Assembly: GCF_014174405.1 (NCBI RefSeq)
Contig: NZ_JACEGA010000001.1
Span: 1,579,001-1,643,000 of the forward strand
Length of the DNA: 64,000 bases
Source: Variimorphobacter saccharofermentans
Lineage (GTDB): Bacteria > Bacillota > Clostridia > Lachnospirales > Lachnospiraceae
Direction of reading: 5' to 3'
Shown: piece by piece, positions 51,978 through 61,563 of the stretch
Layout of the letters: every line of letters starts with the position of its first letter
Numbering within the stretch: the first letter of the stretch is position 1
Made by a program: the position numbers and the translations under genes
Notes under the pieces: model-generated
What the model saw: only the letters and a program-made list of their open reading frames with translations
Told to the model about the DNA's origin: nothing
Database searches by the model: none

Positions 51978-52985
51978 ATGAAATTAATTATCCCTGACGG
52001 TTATAATGTAGCTCTTGATATCAAGGAAACAGAAATAGGTATTAAAGCAGTGAAGGATTTTTTTGAGAGGGAGTTGGCAAAGCAATTAAATCTCACCAGA
52101 GTATCAGCACCGCTATTTGTTAAACCGGAGACTGGCTTAAATGACAATTTAAATGGTGTGGAGAGACCGGTAAGCTTTGGTGTAAAGGAGCAAAATGATG
52201 CCGTAGTAGAGATCGTCCATTCTCTTGCAAAATGGAAAAGACAGGCACTCAAACGTTATGGATTTGCTGAGGGTGAGGGACTATATACGGATATGAATGC
52301 AATCCGTCGAGATGAAGATACCGATAATATCCATTCCATATTTGTTGATCAGTGGGATTGGGAAAAGATTATAAGTAAATCTGATCGTAATGTTGATACA
52401 TTAAAGAATATTGTAAGAAAAGTTTATAAAGCGATTAAGAATACGGAAGTCTATATGGCAAAACAATATGATTATATTAAAGAAATCCTTCCGGAAGATA
52501 TATTCTTTATTACTTCTCAGGAACTCGAGGATCTTTACCCGAATCAGACACCGAAGGAAAGAGAGAATATAATAGCTAAAGAAAAGGGTGCTGTATTTAT
52601 CATGCAAATCGGAGGAGTATTAGCCTCTGGTGAACGTCATGATGGAAGAGCTCCGGATTATGATGACTGGAAGTTAAATGGAGATATAATCGTATATTAT
52701 CCTGTTCTTGATATCGCATTGGAGCTATCTTCCATGGGTATTCGTGTGGATGAGGATTCCCTACTGGAGCAATTAAAAATCAGCAACTGCATGGAACGTG
52801 CTCAGTTACCTTTCCAGAAAGCATTATTGAACAAGGAATTACCTTATACCGTAGGTGGTGGAATTGGTCAGTCAAGAATCTGTATGTTCTATCTTCGTAA
52901 AGCACATATTGGTGAAGTACAGTCTTCTATTTGGCCGCAGGAGGTTATGGAAGAAGCAGAGAAAAATAATATTCCATTATTATAA
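51978..52985 (+). CDS. asnA: Aspartate-ammonia ligase (asparagine synthetase A)
   Basis: 335 residues, a class II aminoacyl-tRNA-synthetase-like enzyme that makes asparagine from aspartate, ammonia and ATP. Family marks: LNLTRVSAPLFVKPETGLNDNLNG, AVVEIVHSLAKWKR, GLYTDMNAIRRDED, SIFVDQWDWEKII, and the C-terminal GGGIGQSRICM. Length is standard. GGAGGTAGG lies upstream of the ATG. Confidence 0.96.
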   Translation: MKLIIPDGYNVALDIKETEIGIKAVKDFFERELAKQLNLTRVSAPLFVKPETGLNDNLNGVERPVSFGVKEQNDAVVEIVHSLAKWKRQALKRYGFAEGEGLYTDMNAIRRDEDTDNIHSIFVDQWDWEKIISKSDRNVDTLKNIVRKVYKAIKNTEVYMAKQYDYIKEILPEDIFFITSQELEDLYPNQTPKERENIIAKEKGAVFIMQIGGVLASGERHDGRAPDYDDWKLNGDIIVYYPVLDIALELSSMGIRVDEDSLLEQLKISNCMERAQLPFQKALLNKELPYTVGGGIGQSRICMFYLRKAHIGEVQSSIWPQEVMEEAEKNNIPLL

Positions 52986-53055
52986 TATTTCTTCTATGAA
53001 TAGGAATTATGGTTGTTTTGTTCTATAGGACTAAAATAGGCTCATAGATAAGGCG

Positions 53056-53706
53056 GTGAATTGCTTTATAGTTAATTTATATCTTATACGACATGGAAGG
53101 CAAAATAGCACGTTATGTAATGTGGATGTGGAACTCTCACGACAAGGCCAAATTCAGGCCGAATTATTAAGAGACCGACTCCAGCATTATCATATCGATG
53201 CATTATACTCAAGTGATCTGATTCGTGCTAAAGAAACGGCGGCAATCTTAAATGAAGCATTACAGCTTCCTCATGAGATTCGGGAAGATCTTAGAGAAAT
53301 CTCGTTTGGCCTCATGGAGGGAAAATCTAACGAGTATAATGATGAGCATTTTAAGGAATTCAAAGAGGAACAGAAAAAACTTATAGAGGATATCCCTTAT
53401 CCGGGTGGAGAAAACGGCACCTCTGTATATGAGCGTGCCATGCCGGTAATACAGGAAATCGTTCAAAGTGGGAAAAAGAATATTATAGTGGTTACTCATG
53501 GGGGGACGATTCGTGTTCTGCTTGCAGCCTTATTCGGAAGAAATCAGGCAAGACGCTTTTTGTTCGGTGTATCACTTGAGAATACCAGTATTACCCAGTT
53601 GGTATACAATGAAGAATATGACAGATTCTACTTGGAACGTTTTAATGACTTCGCACATTTAGAGGGACATCCAGAATTGTACAGAGAGAATTGGGAAGTG
53701 AAATGA
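53056..53706 (+). CDS. Histidine phosphatase (phosphoglycerate mutase family)
   Basis: 216 residues with the intact catalytic RHG in LYLIRHGRQN near residue 12, the SSDLIRAKETA segment, E in LREISFGLMEG, and the second His in VVTHGGTIRVLLA. Resembles CobC/GpmB-like broad phosphatases; the substrate is unknown. The start is GTG 53056 with a weak AAGG. Its stop overlaps the start of the following HAD phosphatase (ATGA), so the two are translationally coupled and may share a pathway. Confidence 0.85.
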   Translation: MNCFIVNLYLIRHGRQNSTLCNVDVELSRQGQIQAELLRDRLQHYHIDALYSSDLIRAKETAAILNEALQLPHEIREDLREISFGLMEGKSNEYNDEHFKEFKEEQKKLIEDIPYPGGENGTSVYERAMPVIQEIVQSGKKNIIVVTHGGTIRVLLAALFGRNQARRFLFGVSLENTSITQLVYNEEYDRFYLERFNDFAHLEGHPELYRENWEVK

Positions 53707-54365
53707 GTCAAAAGAAAGCAATTATTTTTGATATTGATAATACCTTAGTTGATCGTAAAAAGGCTTTTTTGAATTTATGTGAATATTTTATTGAGAAGTA
53801 TTCCAGGGATTATCCCTTCGAAGGAAGCAAAGAAAGCTTAATCCAGGCTATGATAATAGCCGATGCAGACGGATATGGAGGGTTACAGAATTTTATCCCC
53901 CGAATACGGAAGTACTGGAAGAGTTTGCCACTATCAACGGAAGAGTTCATTGTTGAGCGTAATGCAGTCTTTGGTGATCTGACAGTTGCGTACCCGGAAA
54001 CATATGAAGTACTGGAAAAGCTATGGGGAAAATACAGATTAGGTGTTATTACGAACGGATATTCCTCCGTTCAAAGAGGCAAAATGGATACGGTAGGTAT
54101 AACCAAATACTTTAATAATATTATTGTGTCAGGTGAGCAGCCATGGGAGAAACCGGATCCCCGCATTTTCCTTTTGGCCTGCGAAAATCTGCAGGTGAAG
54201 CCAGAGGAGGCAGTATTTGTGGGAGATTATTATCCCAATGATATTGTCGGTGCGATGAATGCAAAAATTATGCCCATCTGGATAACGGAACATCCGGATG
54301 AGCATAAGGATTATCAAGGAATTCATATTCCCAGATTAAGTGACCTACTTAATTATTTTATTTAA
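53703..54365 (+). CDS. HAD-superfamily hydrolase (YjjG-like)
   Basis: 220 residues from ATG 53703, which overlaps the preceding stop. HAD motif I is FDIDNTLVD (nucleophile D10, acid D12), motif II is LGVITNGYSS, motif III K in PWEKPDPRIF and motif IV VGDYYPNDIVGAM. A helical cap lies between motifs I and II. Subfamily IA members act on nucleotides or sugar phosphates; the substrate is not evident. The end converges on the epimerase gene with only about 20 bases between. Confidence 0.85.
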   Translation: MSQKKAIIFDIDNTLVDRKKAFLNLCEYFIEKYSRDYPFEGSKESLIQAMIIADADGYGGLQNFIPRIRKYWKSLPLSTEEFIVERNAVFGDLTVAYPETYEVLEKLWGKYRLGVITNGYSSVQRGKMDTVGITKYFNNIIVSGEQPWEKPDPRIFLLACENLQVKPEEAVFVGDYYPNDIVGAMNAKIMPIWITEHPDEHKDYQGIHIPRLSDLLNYFI

Positions 54366-54386
54366 AAGATAACCGATTCTAAGATA

Positions 54387-55406
54387 TTATGATAGCTGTG
54401 GAATATTCTGCTCCATCGCTTCATAAACTTCAATCATTTTATCGGTCCAAATATCAAATTCCTTATCCTCTCGTTGATACTCAGGATGTTTCTCAATAAA
54501 ATCCAGGGCTATGCGAACACCTTGATCAAAACGTGTGGTTGCAGTGAATTCAGGAACTAGACGTTTGATTTTTGTGTTATCAAATATTACAGAATGAGCC
54601 TTGTCTCCGAGTAAACCTCCTAAGAAATCCTTCGATGCTTTTGCCAGAGCATCGGAAGGAATATGAACGATATTTGGTTTAACTCCAAGTGCATTTCCTA
54701 TGATCTCATAGATTTGATTCCAGGTAAGGCTTTCATCCGAGGTGATCTGAACTGTCTCTCCGATTGCATGGGAATTTCCCATTAATCCAACAAAAGCTTT
54801 GGCAAAATCCGTATTATGGGTTAATGTCCACAGGGTATTGCCATCTCCATGAACAATTACTTTTTTTCCGTTCTTAATTCGGTTTATGACACTGTAGCTT
54901 CCATTTTTACCGTGTATTGCCAATGGTATCTCTGTATTATCATAGGTATGGCTTGGACGTACAATGGTGATCGGAAAGTTGTGATTGCGGTATTCTGACA
55001 TCAAATACTCTTCACAGGCAATCTTATTCCGGGAGTATTCCCAGAAGGGGTTGAAGAGAGGAGTACTTTCGGTAATAAATGGACTGGATAAAGGCTTCTG
55101 GTAAGCGGATGCAGAGCTGATAAATATATATTGGCTTGTTTTGCCTGAGAACAGTCGAATATCCCTCTTGAGCGATTCTACATCAAATACAATAAAATCT
55201 GCTACCACATCAAAATACATTCCCTTTAGCTTTTCACATACGTCAGTCTCATTATATATATCCGCCTGAATTACATGAACGCCTTCAGGAACAAAACTCG
55301 GGCGATTCCCTCGATTTAATAAATAAAGTTCAAATCCTCGCTTTGCTGCTAATTCGGTTATAGCTGTACTGATCTTTCCTGTCCCTCCAATAAATAATGC
55401 TTTCAT
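54387..55406 (-). CDS. NAD-dependent epimerase/dehydratase family protein
   Basis: 339 residues, extended SDR fold. The nucleotide motif is GGTGKIS at 7-13; S/A in ISSASAYQ; catalytic Y123/K127 in EYSRNKIAC; later VRPSHTYDNTEIP. The C-terminal part is like the isoflavone-reductase/CSP41-type SDRs that act on sugars, but the substrate cannot be named. AGGAG lies upstream of the ATG. It is followed on the same strand, about 40 bases upstream, by the acetyltransferase gene, so the two may be cotranscribed. Confidence 0.83.
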   Translation of the reverse strand: MKALFIGGTGKISTAITELAAKRGFELYLLNRGNRPSFVPEGVHVIQADIYNETDVCEKLKGMYFDVVADFIVFDVESLKRDIRLFSGKTSQYIFISSASAYQKPLSSPFITESTPLFNPFWEYSRNKIACEEYLMSEYRNHNFPITIVRPSHTYDNTEIPLAIHGKNGSYSVINRIKNGKKVIVHGDGNTLWTLTHNTDFAKAFVGLMGNSHAIGETVQITSDESLTWNQIYEIIGNALGVKPNIVHIPSDALAKASKDFLGGLLGDKAHSVIFDNTKIKRLVPEFTATTRFDQGVRIALDFIEKHPEYQREDKEFDIWTDKMIEVYEAMEQNIPQLS

Positions 55407-55444
55407 GTGTCATGCTCCTTTCTTATGTTATTCATTACATTGCT

Positions 55445-56080
55445 CTATTCTTCGGTAATAATGTGGACCATGGTATCATCTATGGGAGATTGTAGATAGG
55501 TATCCCGGGTCAATCCAAAGATATAATAATCGGTTATCACATTAAGAATAGCTCCCTGATGGATAAGGCCCTCCTGAGTAAAGCCAAGCTTTTGTGCTAC
55601 TCTGACAGATCCGGTGTTATTACTAAAACACCGAATTTGGAGACGCGTTAGATTTATTTCCTCAAAAGCGGCTTTTATCATAGCTTGTCCAGCTTCCGGA
55701 GCAAATCCCTGTCCCCAGTAATTCTTATTAATTCGATAGCCTATATCAGCCTGTTTTTTTAGACGAAAATCATACAATACAATTTCTCCGATTACCTTAC
55801 CGGTATTCTTTAGTTCCATCAGCCAGGTTAATTCTCTCTTAGCGTGGTATTCCTTCATCGTTGTTTTGTAATGATAGTCGAGCTTTATCTTCTTCTTAGG
55901 TCTGCGCCTACCATTGATATCATTGGCTTCATCGTAGATTCCCCAAAAGCGGTAAACACTGTAGTCGTTAATGAATTCCAAGCTATCACGTCCGTCGGAT
56001 TCACTTTCTGTTATCTGACGTAATATGAGACGTTTCGTTTCTATTTTGGGTAATTTATAGAAAAAATGATCGTAACTCAT
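55445..56080 (-). CDS. GNAT N-acetyltransferase (RimJ/RimL type)
   Basis: 211 residues of the Acetyltransf_3 kind: ETKRLILRQITESE start, WLMELKNTGKVIGEIVLYDF, the acetyl-CoA loop NKNYWGQGFAPEAGQAMI and the ending RLQIRCFSNNTGSVRVAQKLGFTQEG. An extra basic insert (RRRPKKKIKLDYHYK, about residues 57-72) sits between the first strands. AGGAGG lies before the ATG. It probably acetylates an amine on a small molecule or a protein N-terminus. Confidence 0.87.
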   Translation of the reverse strand: MSYDHFFYKLPKIETKRLILRQITESESDGRDSLEFINDYSVYRFWGIYDEANDINGRRRPKKKIKLDYHYKTTMKEYHAKRELTWLMELKNTGKVIGEIVLYDFRLKKQADIGYRINKNYWGQGFAPEAGQAMIKAAFEEINLTRLQIRCFSNNTGSVRVAQKLGFTQEGLIHQGAILNVITDYYIFGLTRDTYLQSPIDDTMVHIITEE

Positions 56081-56414
56081 CTATACCTCCTCTCAATCAT
56101 GAAATTTCATTGAGTTATCATTATTATCATATATATTTTATGAATTATCAATACAAAGTACAGATATTTCGTGTATTTATCATACAGCTTAGACTAGGCA
56201 GGAGCTTAGACCGGATAGATATAGGAATTCATATTTTGCATGCGAAAAGAGAGTATTGTGTTCGTTGAAGTAACTTGGTTAAAAAAACCCTTGCCCAATG
56301 TCGAAAAACAGTGCATAATTAAGAACTGAGTATATAATAGTATGGCATCCTCAGTATTATTTGGATAGCTAATTGAAATTCATATAATTAATAACAAAGA
56401 AAGTAGGTTTTTTA
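56081..56414. other. Divergent intergenic region, no gene
   Basis: A 334-base AT-rich gap between the 5' ends of the acetyltransferase (-) and the AEC carrier (+). TATAAT at 56333-56338 is the only clear -10 for the carrier, without a good -35. No open frame with a ribosome site and no strong hairpin are visible. Confidence 0.5.
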
Positions 56415-57338
56415 ATGTCCTTAGCAATGACTACATTTAATCAGATTATGATTATGTTCTTTATCATAATAGTAGGTGTTATATGTTATAAAACAAAGCT
56501 GGTTGATAAGGAAATGAACAAAAAATTATCAGATCTAGTACTTATGTTAGTTAACCCGATCGTTATATTTATTTCCTATCAACGTGAGTTTAATGCAACC
56601 TTGCTCTCGGGATTGATGATATCCTTAATTCTTGCATTTATTACTCATATATTTGGGATACTGATATCTGTTATTGTAATTCGAAAGAAACAGAGAACGG
56701 ATGTGGCAATCGAACGTTTCGCAATTATTTATTCCAATTGTGGATTTATAGGCATTCCATTGGTTAATGGTGTTTTTGGAAGCGAAGGGGTATTTTATAT
56801 CACAGCCTATATGACTATTTTTAATCTATTTGTATGGACTCATGGCATGATTACCATGTCTGGGAAAAGCGACAAAAAAACGGTGTTACATGCAATCTTT
56901 TCCCCATCGGTTATAGCAACCCTGTTAGGCTTTATATTATTTGTTTCTAGGATATTATTACCGGATATTGCAATTGAAGCCTTGGGTTATTTGGGAAATA
57001 TGAATACACCATTGGCAATGCTGGTTGCCGGAGTTACCATAGCTCAAACTAATTTTTTAAGATCATTAAGAAAACTCAGAATTTACTTTATTACATTTTT
57101 TAAATTACTCTTTGTTCCGATTGTGATGCTGCTGTTTTTTCATTTCATTCCAATGCCACGGGTTGTATTAATTACTTCCGTATTGGCGGCAGCATGTCCT
57201 ACTGCGGCTACAATAAATCTGTTTTCCATTCGATTTGATAAGAATTATATGTATGCATCGGAATTGTTTGCAATATCTACCATAGCATCCATAATAACCA
57301 TTCCGCTTGTAATGATAATCGCTAATTGGATATCATAG
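56415..57338 (+). CDS. AEC family transporter (auxin efflux carrier fold)
   Basis: 307 residues, about ten membrane helices, Mem_trans/AEC family. Marks are the N-terminal FFIIIVGVICYKTKLVDKEMNKKLSDLVLMLVNP, AIIYSNCGFIGIPLVNG with the conserved Gly-Pro/Asn break, and NTPLAMLVAGVTIAQ. Bacterial members export or import small organic acids such as malate or malonate. The ribosome site is weak (AGTAGG). It has no operon partner. Confidence 0.88.
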   Translation: MSLAMTTFNQIMIMFFIIIVGVICYKTKLVDKEMNKKLSDLVLMLVNPIVIFISYQREFNATLLSGLMISLILAFITHIFGILISVIVIRKKQRTDVAIERFAIIYSNCGFIGIPLVNGVFGSEGVFYITAYMTIFNLFVWTHGMITMSGKSDKKTVLHAIFSPSVIATLLGFILFVSRILLPDIAIEALGYLGNMNTPLAMLVAGVTIAQTNFLRSLRKLRIYFITFFKLLFVPIVMLLFFHFIPMPRVVLITSVLAAACPTAATINLFSIRFDKNYMYASELFAISTIASIITIPLVMIIANWIS

Positions 57339-57469
57339 ACGATTGTAGCTTGCGTTAAGTCCTATGTTCGTAGTAAAATATAAGCTAGAGTAGTTTATTA
57401 GCCTGCATGACAGAAAAGCGGGGTGAGGTTAGTGTAGCTTCACTCTGTTTTTAAGAAAGGAACAATAAT

Positions 57470-58345
57470 ATGAATAACTATGTAATTGTTAGCGATGCAA
57501 CCTTCGATTTGCCTTACGATATAATAAAGGAATATGATATCAAAGTTATTCCAATGGGTTTTCATATCGATAATGTGGAATATAGTCATTATCCAGATGA
57601 AAGAGAGCTTTCGATAGAAGAGTTTTATAGTAAACTAAAAGCGGGAGCAGTCTCTCAGACGACACAGATTACACCGTCTATCTATATGGATTTTATGGGG
57701 GAGATACTAAAAGAGGGGATGGATATTCTGTACATAGCCTTTTCATCCGGCTTAAGCGGAACCTATAATACATCTCAGATTGTTCTTCGGGAACTTCAGG
57801 AGGAATATCCAGATCGTAAAATATATACAATTGATTCGCGTTGTGCATCCATTGGTGAAGGAATACTTGTACTAAATGCAGCTCAGATGAAAAGAAAGGG
57901 ACTCTCTATCGATGAGCTGAGAGAATGGGTTGAACAGAATAAGTTACGTGCCAGACATTGGTTCACAGTGAAGGATTTATTTCATTTAAAACGAGGTGGA
58001 CGTATCTCATCCATTGAGGCATTTGTGGGAACAGCATTAAAAATCAGACCGGTATTAAGTACGGATGATGCTGGTAAGCTAGTAGTAATATCCAAGATTC
58101 GCGGGTCACGAGCTGAATTAGACTTCCTTTTATCAAAGCTGGAAGCAGAGGGAGAAGATCTTGCTTCACAGACAGTGATAATTGGACATGGAGATGATCT
58201 GGAACAGGCTAAAGAGCTGGAGACAATGATTCTTGGCAAAAACCTGGTAAAGGATATTATTATTGCGAAAATCGGACCAATTATCGGAACTCATACCGGA
58301 CCAGGAATGTTAGCGCTCACTTTTATGGGAAGGAAATGCGAATAA
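57470..58345 (+). CDS. DegV family fatty-acid-binding protein
   Basis: 291 residues. DegV/FakB fold: VSDATFDLPYDIIKEYDI start, SQTTQITPSIYMDFM, AFSSGLSGTYNTSQI, DSRCASIGEGILV, and the late GPIIGTHTGPGMLAL, in which a Ser/Thr-rich pocket holds the fatty acid carboxylate. FakB proteins present fatty acids to the FakA kinase for phospholipid synthesis; no fakA is adjacent. AAAGGA lies upstream of the ATG. Confidence 0.93.
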   Translation: MNNYVIVSDATFDLPYDIIKEYDIKVIPMGFHIDNVEYSHYPDERELSIEEFYSKLKAGAVSQTTQITPSIYMDFMGEILKEGMDILYIAFSSGLSGTYNTSQIVLRELQEEYPDRKIYTIDSRCASIGEGILVLNAAQMKRKGLSIDELREWVEQNKLRARHWFTVKDLFHLKRGGRISSIEAFVGTALKIRPVLSTDDAGKLVVISKIRGSRAELDFLLSKLEAEGEDLASQTVIIGHGDDLEQAKELETMILGKNLVKDIIIAKIGPIIGTHTGPGMLALTFMGRKCE

Positions 58346-58354
58346 TTAGAATAG

Positions 58355-58391
58355 AGTCGTATTCATAATAAGTTAGGATACGACTTATTTT
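58355..58391 (+). terminator. Terminator of the degV-like gene
   Basis: 8-bp stem AGTCGTAT / ATACGACT (58355-58362 with 58378-58385) and TATTTT tail. Confidence 0.65.
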
Positions 58392-58408
58392 CATGCATTC
58401 ATGTTCTG

Positions 58409-58505
58409 TTACGAAGCAAGCCATAGCGGAAGGAGAGGGTTTGTGCAGGAATATGTATCTGCTGTATACACAGCTGAGATATCTTCAGAGCTTTGTAATT
58501 ACCTA
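58409..58505. repeat. Palindromic repeat, family 2, partial copy
   Basis: About 97 bp matching the right two thirds of the element at 40733-40881: ACGAAGCA, CCATAGCGGAAGGAG, TGCAGGAATATGTATCTGCTG, GATATCTT and the end TAATTACCTA. The left arm is missing, so this copy cannot form the long outer stem. It lies just upstream of the rRNA methyltransferase gene. Confidence 0.7.
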
Positions 58506-58535
58506 ATAGAATATAGCGCCAGGAGGTGAATTTGC

Positions 58536-59291
58536 TTGCATAAGGATGGGAAAAAAAGTGTAGTCGGTGAACAGGTGGTCAAGCCGTATAAAAAGGATGC
58601 GGAATATTCCTATACGCTTGGTGCATTTCCAACCTTTGAACTACTCAAAGCCAGACCGGAGCAGGTTAGAAAAGTAGTTATTGATCCAAGTTTTACTGAT
58701 CAGGAGAAGCTAATCAGCCTGTGTAAGGAACTTATGATAACCTACGAGCATAATCAGAAACTGATATCGAAAATCAGTGATAAGGAGAATTGCTATGTAG
58801 CTGCTATTTTTGATAAGTACACCTGTGAATTAGGTTCCGAGAGGCCGCATATTGTTCTGGTGAATCCAAGCAATATGGGAAATTTGGGAACTATTTTACG
58901 AACGGCTGTTGGTTTTGGCATCTATGATATTGCAATCATCTTACCGGGAGCAGATATATTTCATCCCAAGACAGTACGGTCATCCATGGGAGCATTGTTT
59001 AAACTGCGCTTTCATCAGTATCAGTCATTTCAGGAATACCGTAATGAATTTCAAAAGCATCAGATATTTACCTTTATGTTAAATGGTGAGAACACACTTA
59101 CTATTCAGGAATGTCCAAAGGTTCAATTGTTTTCCTTAGTATTCGGAAACGAAGCAACCGGTTTGGATGATTCTTATTTAGAGGTCGGAACCAGTATTCT
59201 GATTCCTCAGTCACCGGATGTTGATTCGCTGAATCTAACCATTGCGGTGGGAATCGGGGCTTATGTTTTTACAAACCAAAATAAGAAATAG
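58536..59291 (+). CDS. SpoU/TrmH-family RNA 2'-O-methyltransferase
   Basis: 251 residues. The SPOUT knot motifs are present: HIVLVNPSNMGNLGTILRTAVGFG (motif 1), SLVFGNEATGLD (motif 2) and IPQSPDVDSLNLTIAVGIGAYVF (motif 3). An N-terminal helical extension of about 95 residues precedes the knot and may bind RNA. The TTG start at 58536 is set by AGGAGGTG seven bases upstream. The target (rRNA or tRNA ribose) cannot be told. Confidence 0.9.
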   Translation: MHKDGKKSVVGEQVVKPYKKDAEYSYTLGAFPTFELLKARPEQVRKVVIDPSFTDQEKLISLCKELMITYEHNQKLISKISDKENCYVAAIFDKYTCELGSERPHIVLVNPSNMGNLGTILRTAVGFGIYDIAIILPGADIFHPKTVRSSMGALFKLRFHQYQSFQEYRNEFQKHQIFTFMLNGENTLTIQECPKVQLFSLVFGNEATGLDDSYLEVGTSILIPQSPDVDSLNLTIAVGIGAYVFTNQNKK

Positions 59292-59359
59292 TGATACGGT
59301 AATAGGATACAATAATCTATCATTAAGATAGCCTGAAATATAGGCAGAATGGAGGCTGT

Positions 59360-60649
59360 ATGAGATTAAATTACAAACGTACTTTCTTTACTGGTCTTGC
59401 ATTTTTATCTATTTGTGCTTTTTGGCAGATGTATGACAATGTGATCCCGCTTATGCTGAAGAATACCTTTCACTTGGGAGAAACAATAACCGGATTTTTA
59501 ATGGGACTTGATAATATTCTTGCATTATTTATGCTTCCGATGTTCGGAGCACTTTCCGACAAAGCAGATACCAGGCTGGGAAAGAGAACACCTTTTATTC
59601 TTACAGGGACTATCCTGGCAGTAATATCCATGTCTTTTATTCCAATTGCGAATAGGATGAAAAACCTGACGATGTTTCTAATATTTCTTGGTATGGTTTT
59701 ACTGGCTATGGGTTCATATCGGTCTCCGGCAGTCGCTTTGATGCCTGATATTACACCGAAGCCACTTAGAAGCAAAGCCAATGCAATTATTAATCTGATG
59801 GGTGCACTGGGTGGAGTATATACCTTAGCGATGATTATTCTTTTAGTGGATAAGCAAAAGGAAGATTATACAAAGGTGTTTATTGCAGTTGCAGGTATAA
59901 TGGTGTTAGCAGTAATCCTATTAATGCTTACCGTACAGGAAAAAAAGATTGCTCTAGAGCTTCGACAGAGTGAAGAGGAGAGTAATCCGACTGAAGATGA
60001 AGGGGTTGTAACATCGGACCAATCGAAGAACGGTATGCCCAAAGAGGTTAAAAAGAGCTTTATATTTATTCTATCCTCGATTTTCCTATGGTTCTTTGCC
60101 TACAATGCAGTGACAACTGCTTATTCCCGTTATGCTGAGGTGGTATGGGGACTTAAAGGAGGAGGCTTTGCTAATGCATTACTGGTAGCTACGATTGCTG
60201 CAATTTTCAGTTATATCCCCATTGGATTTATATCCAGCAAAGTTGGAAGAAAGAAGACAATTATAGCAGGAATTATTATGATGACCGCGTCCTATCTATG
60301 TGGTGCCTTATTTGTACATTACTCATCATGGGTATATGTTGTCTTTGCTTTTACCGGAATAGGTTGGGCTGCCATTAATGTTAATTCATATCCTATGGTT
60401 GTTGAAATGTGTAAAGGAGCAGATATAGGTAAATATACCGGTGTATATTATATCTTTTCCATGTCATCCCAAATCATAACACCGATTGTATCCGGCGCAT
60501 TATTAGAGCATGTATCATATCGCACGTTATTTCCCTATGCCGTGATCTTTTCCGCAGCTTCTTTTTGTACTATGCTGTTTGTGAAGCATGGTGATTCAAA
60601 ACCGGTAAAAAAGAAAGATATGTTGGAGAATTTTGATACACAGGATTAA
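59360..60649 (+). CDS. MFS transporter, SLC45-like
   Basis: 429 residues, 12 helices with a cytoplasmic loop of about 45 residues at about 195-240. Marks are AFWQMYDNVIPLMLKNTF, GLDNILALFMLPMFGALSDKADTRLGKRTPFI (signature between helices 2 and 3) and SYRSPAVALMPDITPKPLRSKANAIINLMGA. This layout resembles the SLC45/GPH-like sugar transporters of clostridia. GGAGG lies upstream. The next gene is a phosphodiesterase 15 bases away, so the two may be cotranscribed. Confidence 0.87.
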   Translation: MRLNYKRTFFTGLAFLSICAFWQMYDNVIPLMLKNTFHLGETITGFLMGLDNILALFMLPMFGALSDKADTRLGKRTPFILTGTILAVISMSFIPIANRMKNLTMFLIFLGMVLLAMGSYRSPAVALMPDITPKPLRSKANAIINLMGALGGVYTLAMIILLVDKQKEDYTKVFIAVAGIMVLAVILLMLTVQEKKIALELRQSEEESNPTEDEGVVTSDQSKNGMPKEVKKSFIFILSSIFLWFFAYNAVTTAYSRYAEVVWGLKGGGFANALLVATIAAIFSYIPIGFISSKVGRKKTIIAGIIMMTASYLCGALFVHYSSWVYVVFAFTGIGWAAINVNSYPMVVEMCKGADIGKYTGVYYIFSMSSQIITPIVSGALLEHVSYRTLFPYAVIFSAASFCTMLFVKHGDSKPVKKKDMLENFDTQD

Positions 60650-60664
60650 GGAGTTAATTTACAT

Positions 60665-61498
60665 ATGTTAATGAGCATTATTATTTTTATTATAGTCATT
60701 GTGCTATTATATTTACTGGCTATTATGCCAAAGTTACATCACAATGCGGATATTAAGAAACTGGATGGCTGGCTTTATGCTCACAGAGGTTTACATAATA
60801 ATAGATCTGAAGCACCGGAGAATTCTCTCAAAGCCTTTTCACTGGCAGTGGAGAAAGGCTATGGAATAGAGCTGGATGTTCAGCTGACGAAGGATCTTGT
60901 ACCTGTTGTATTTCATGATTATGATTTAAACCGAGCCTGTCATGCTGATGATAAAATATCCGACCTGAGTTACGAAGAATTAAGAAAATATACGCTTTTT
61001 CAGTCCCAAGAGAAAATTCCTACTCTGAATGAAGTATTGTCTGTGGTAGAGGGGAAAGTGCCTCTAATTATAGAACTGAAGATACCTTGGGCACCGGATA
61101 AGCTTTGTAATGTGGTTTCAAATATCCTGGATCAGTATCAGGGTGTTTATTGCATAGAGTCCTTTAATCCCTTTGGTCTTATGTGGTATCGGAAGCATAG
61201 ACCGAAGATCGTCCGGGGGCAGCTTGCTACGGACTTTATTCGTGAGAAAGTAGAAGGAAGTAAAGTTCAGTATGTTATACTTAAGTATTTACTGATGAAC
61301 TTTTTGACGAAACCGGATTTTATTGCATATCACCATGTATATAAAAAGAGCCTGTCGTTTACGATATGCAGAATACTATATCGAATTAAAACTGTAGCAT
61401 GGACCATCCAATCTCAGAAGGATTATAATGATAGCAGAGGCTATTTTGAATGGATTATTTTTGACAGCTTCATACCGGAAGAAGTCCGTATGAATTGA
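60665..61498 (+). CDS. Glycerophosphodiester phosphodiesterase
   Basis: 277 residues with one N-terminal membrane helix (about 2-22) and a GDPD TIM barrel. Catalytic His in YAHRGLHNN, metal and catalytic residues in GYGIELDVQLTKDLVPVVFHDYDLNR, LIIELKIPW, and the late AWTIQSQKDYN. It hydrolyses glycerophosphodiesters to glycerol-3-phosphate and an alcohol, probably at the outer membrane face. It follows the MFS carrier. Confidence 0.9.
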   Translation: MLMSIIIFIIVIVLLYLLAIMPKLHHNADIKKLDGWLYAHRGLHNNRSEAPENSLKAFSLAVEKGYGIELDVQLTKDLVPVVFHDYDLNRACHADDKISDLSYEELRKYTLFQSQEKIPTLNEVLSVVEGKVPLIIELKIPWAPDKLCNVVSNILDQYQGVYCIESFNPFGLMWYRKHRPKIVRGQLATDFIREKVEGSKVQYVILKYLLMNFLTKPDFIAYHHVYKKSLSFTICRILYRIKTVAWTIQSQKDYNDSRGYFEWIIFDSFIPEEVRMN

Positions 61499-61563
61499 GA
61501 ATGGATTGGGGATGATTATCACATACGAATATGTAAAGGACGGGATGTGGTAATATATTCAAT

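Noticed and set aside
57410..57460. Attenuator-like hairpin with T-run before the degV-like gene
   Set aside because: The stem is only about six base pairs with a wobble and several alternative pairings; not strong enough to call.
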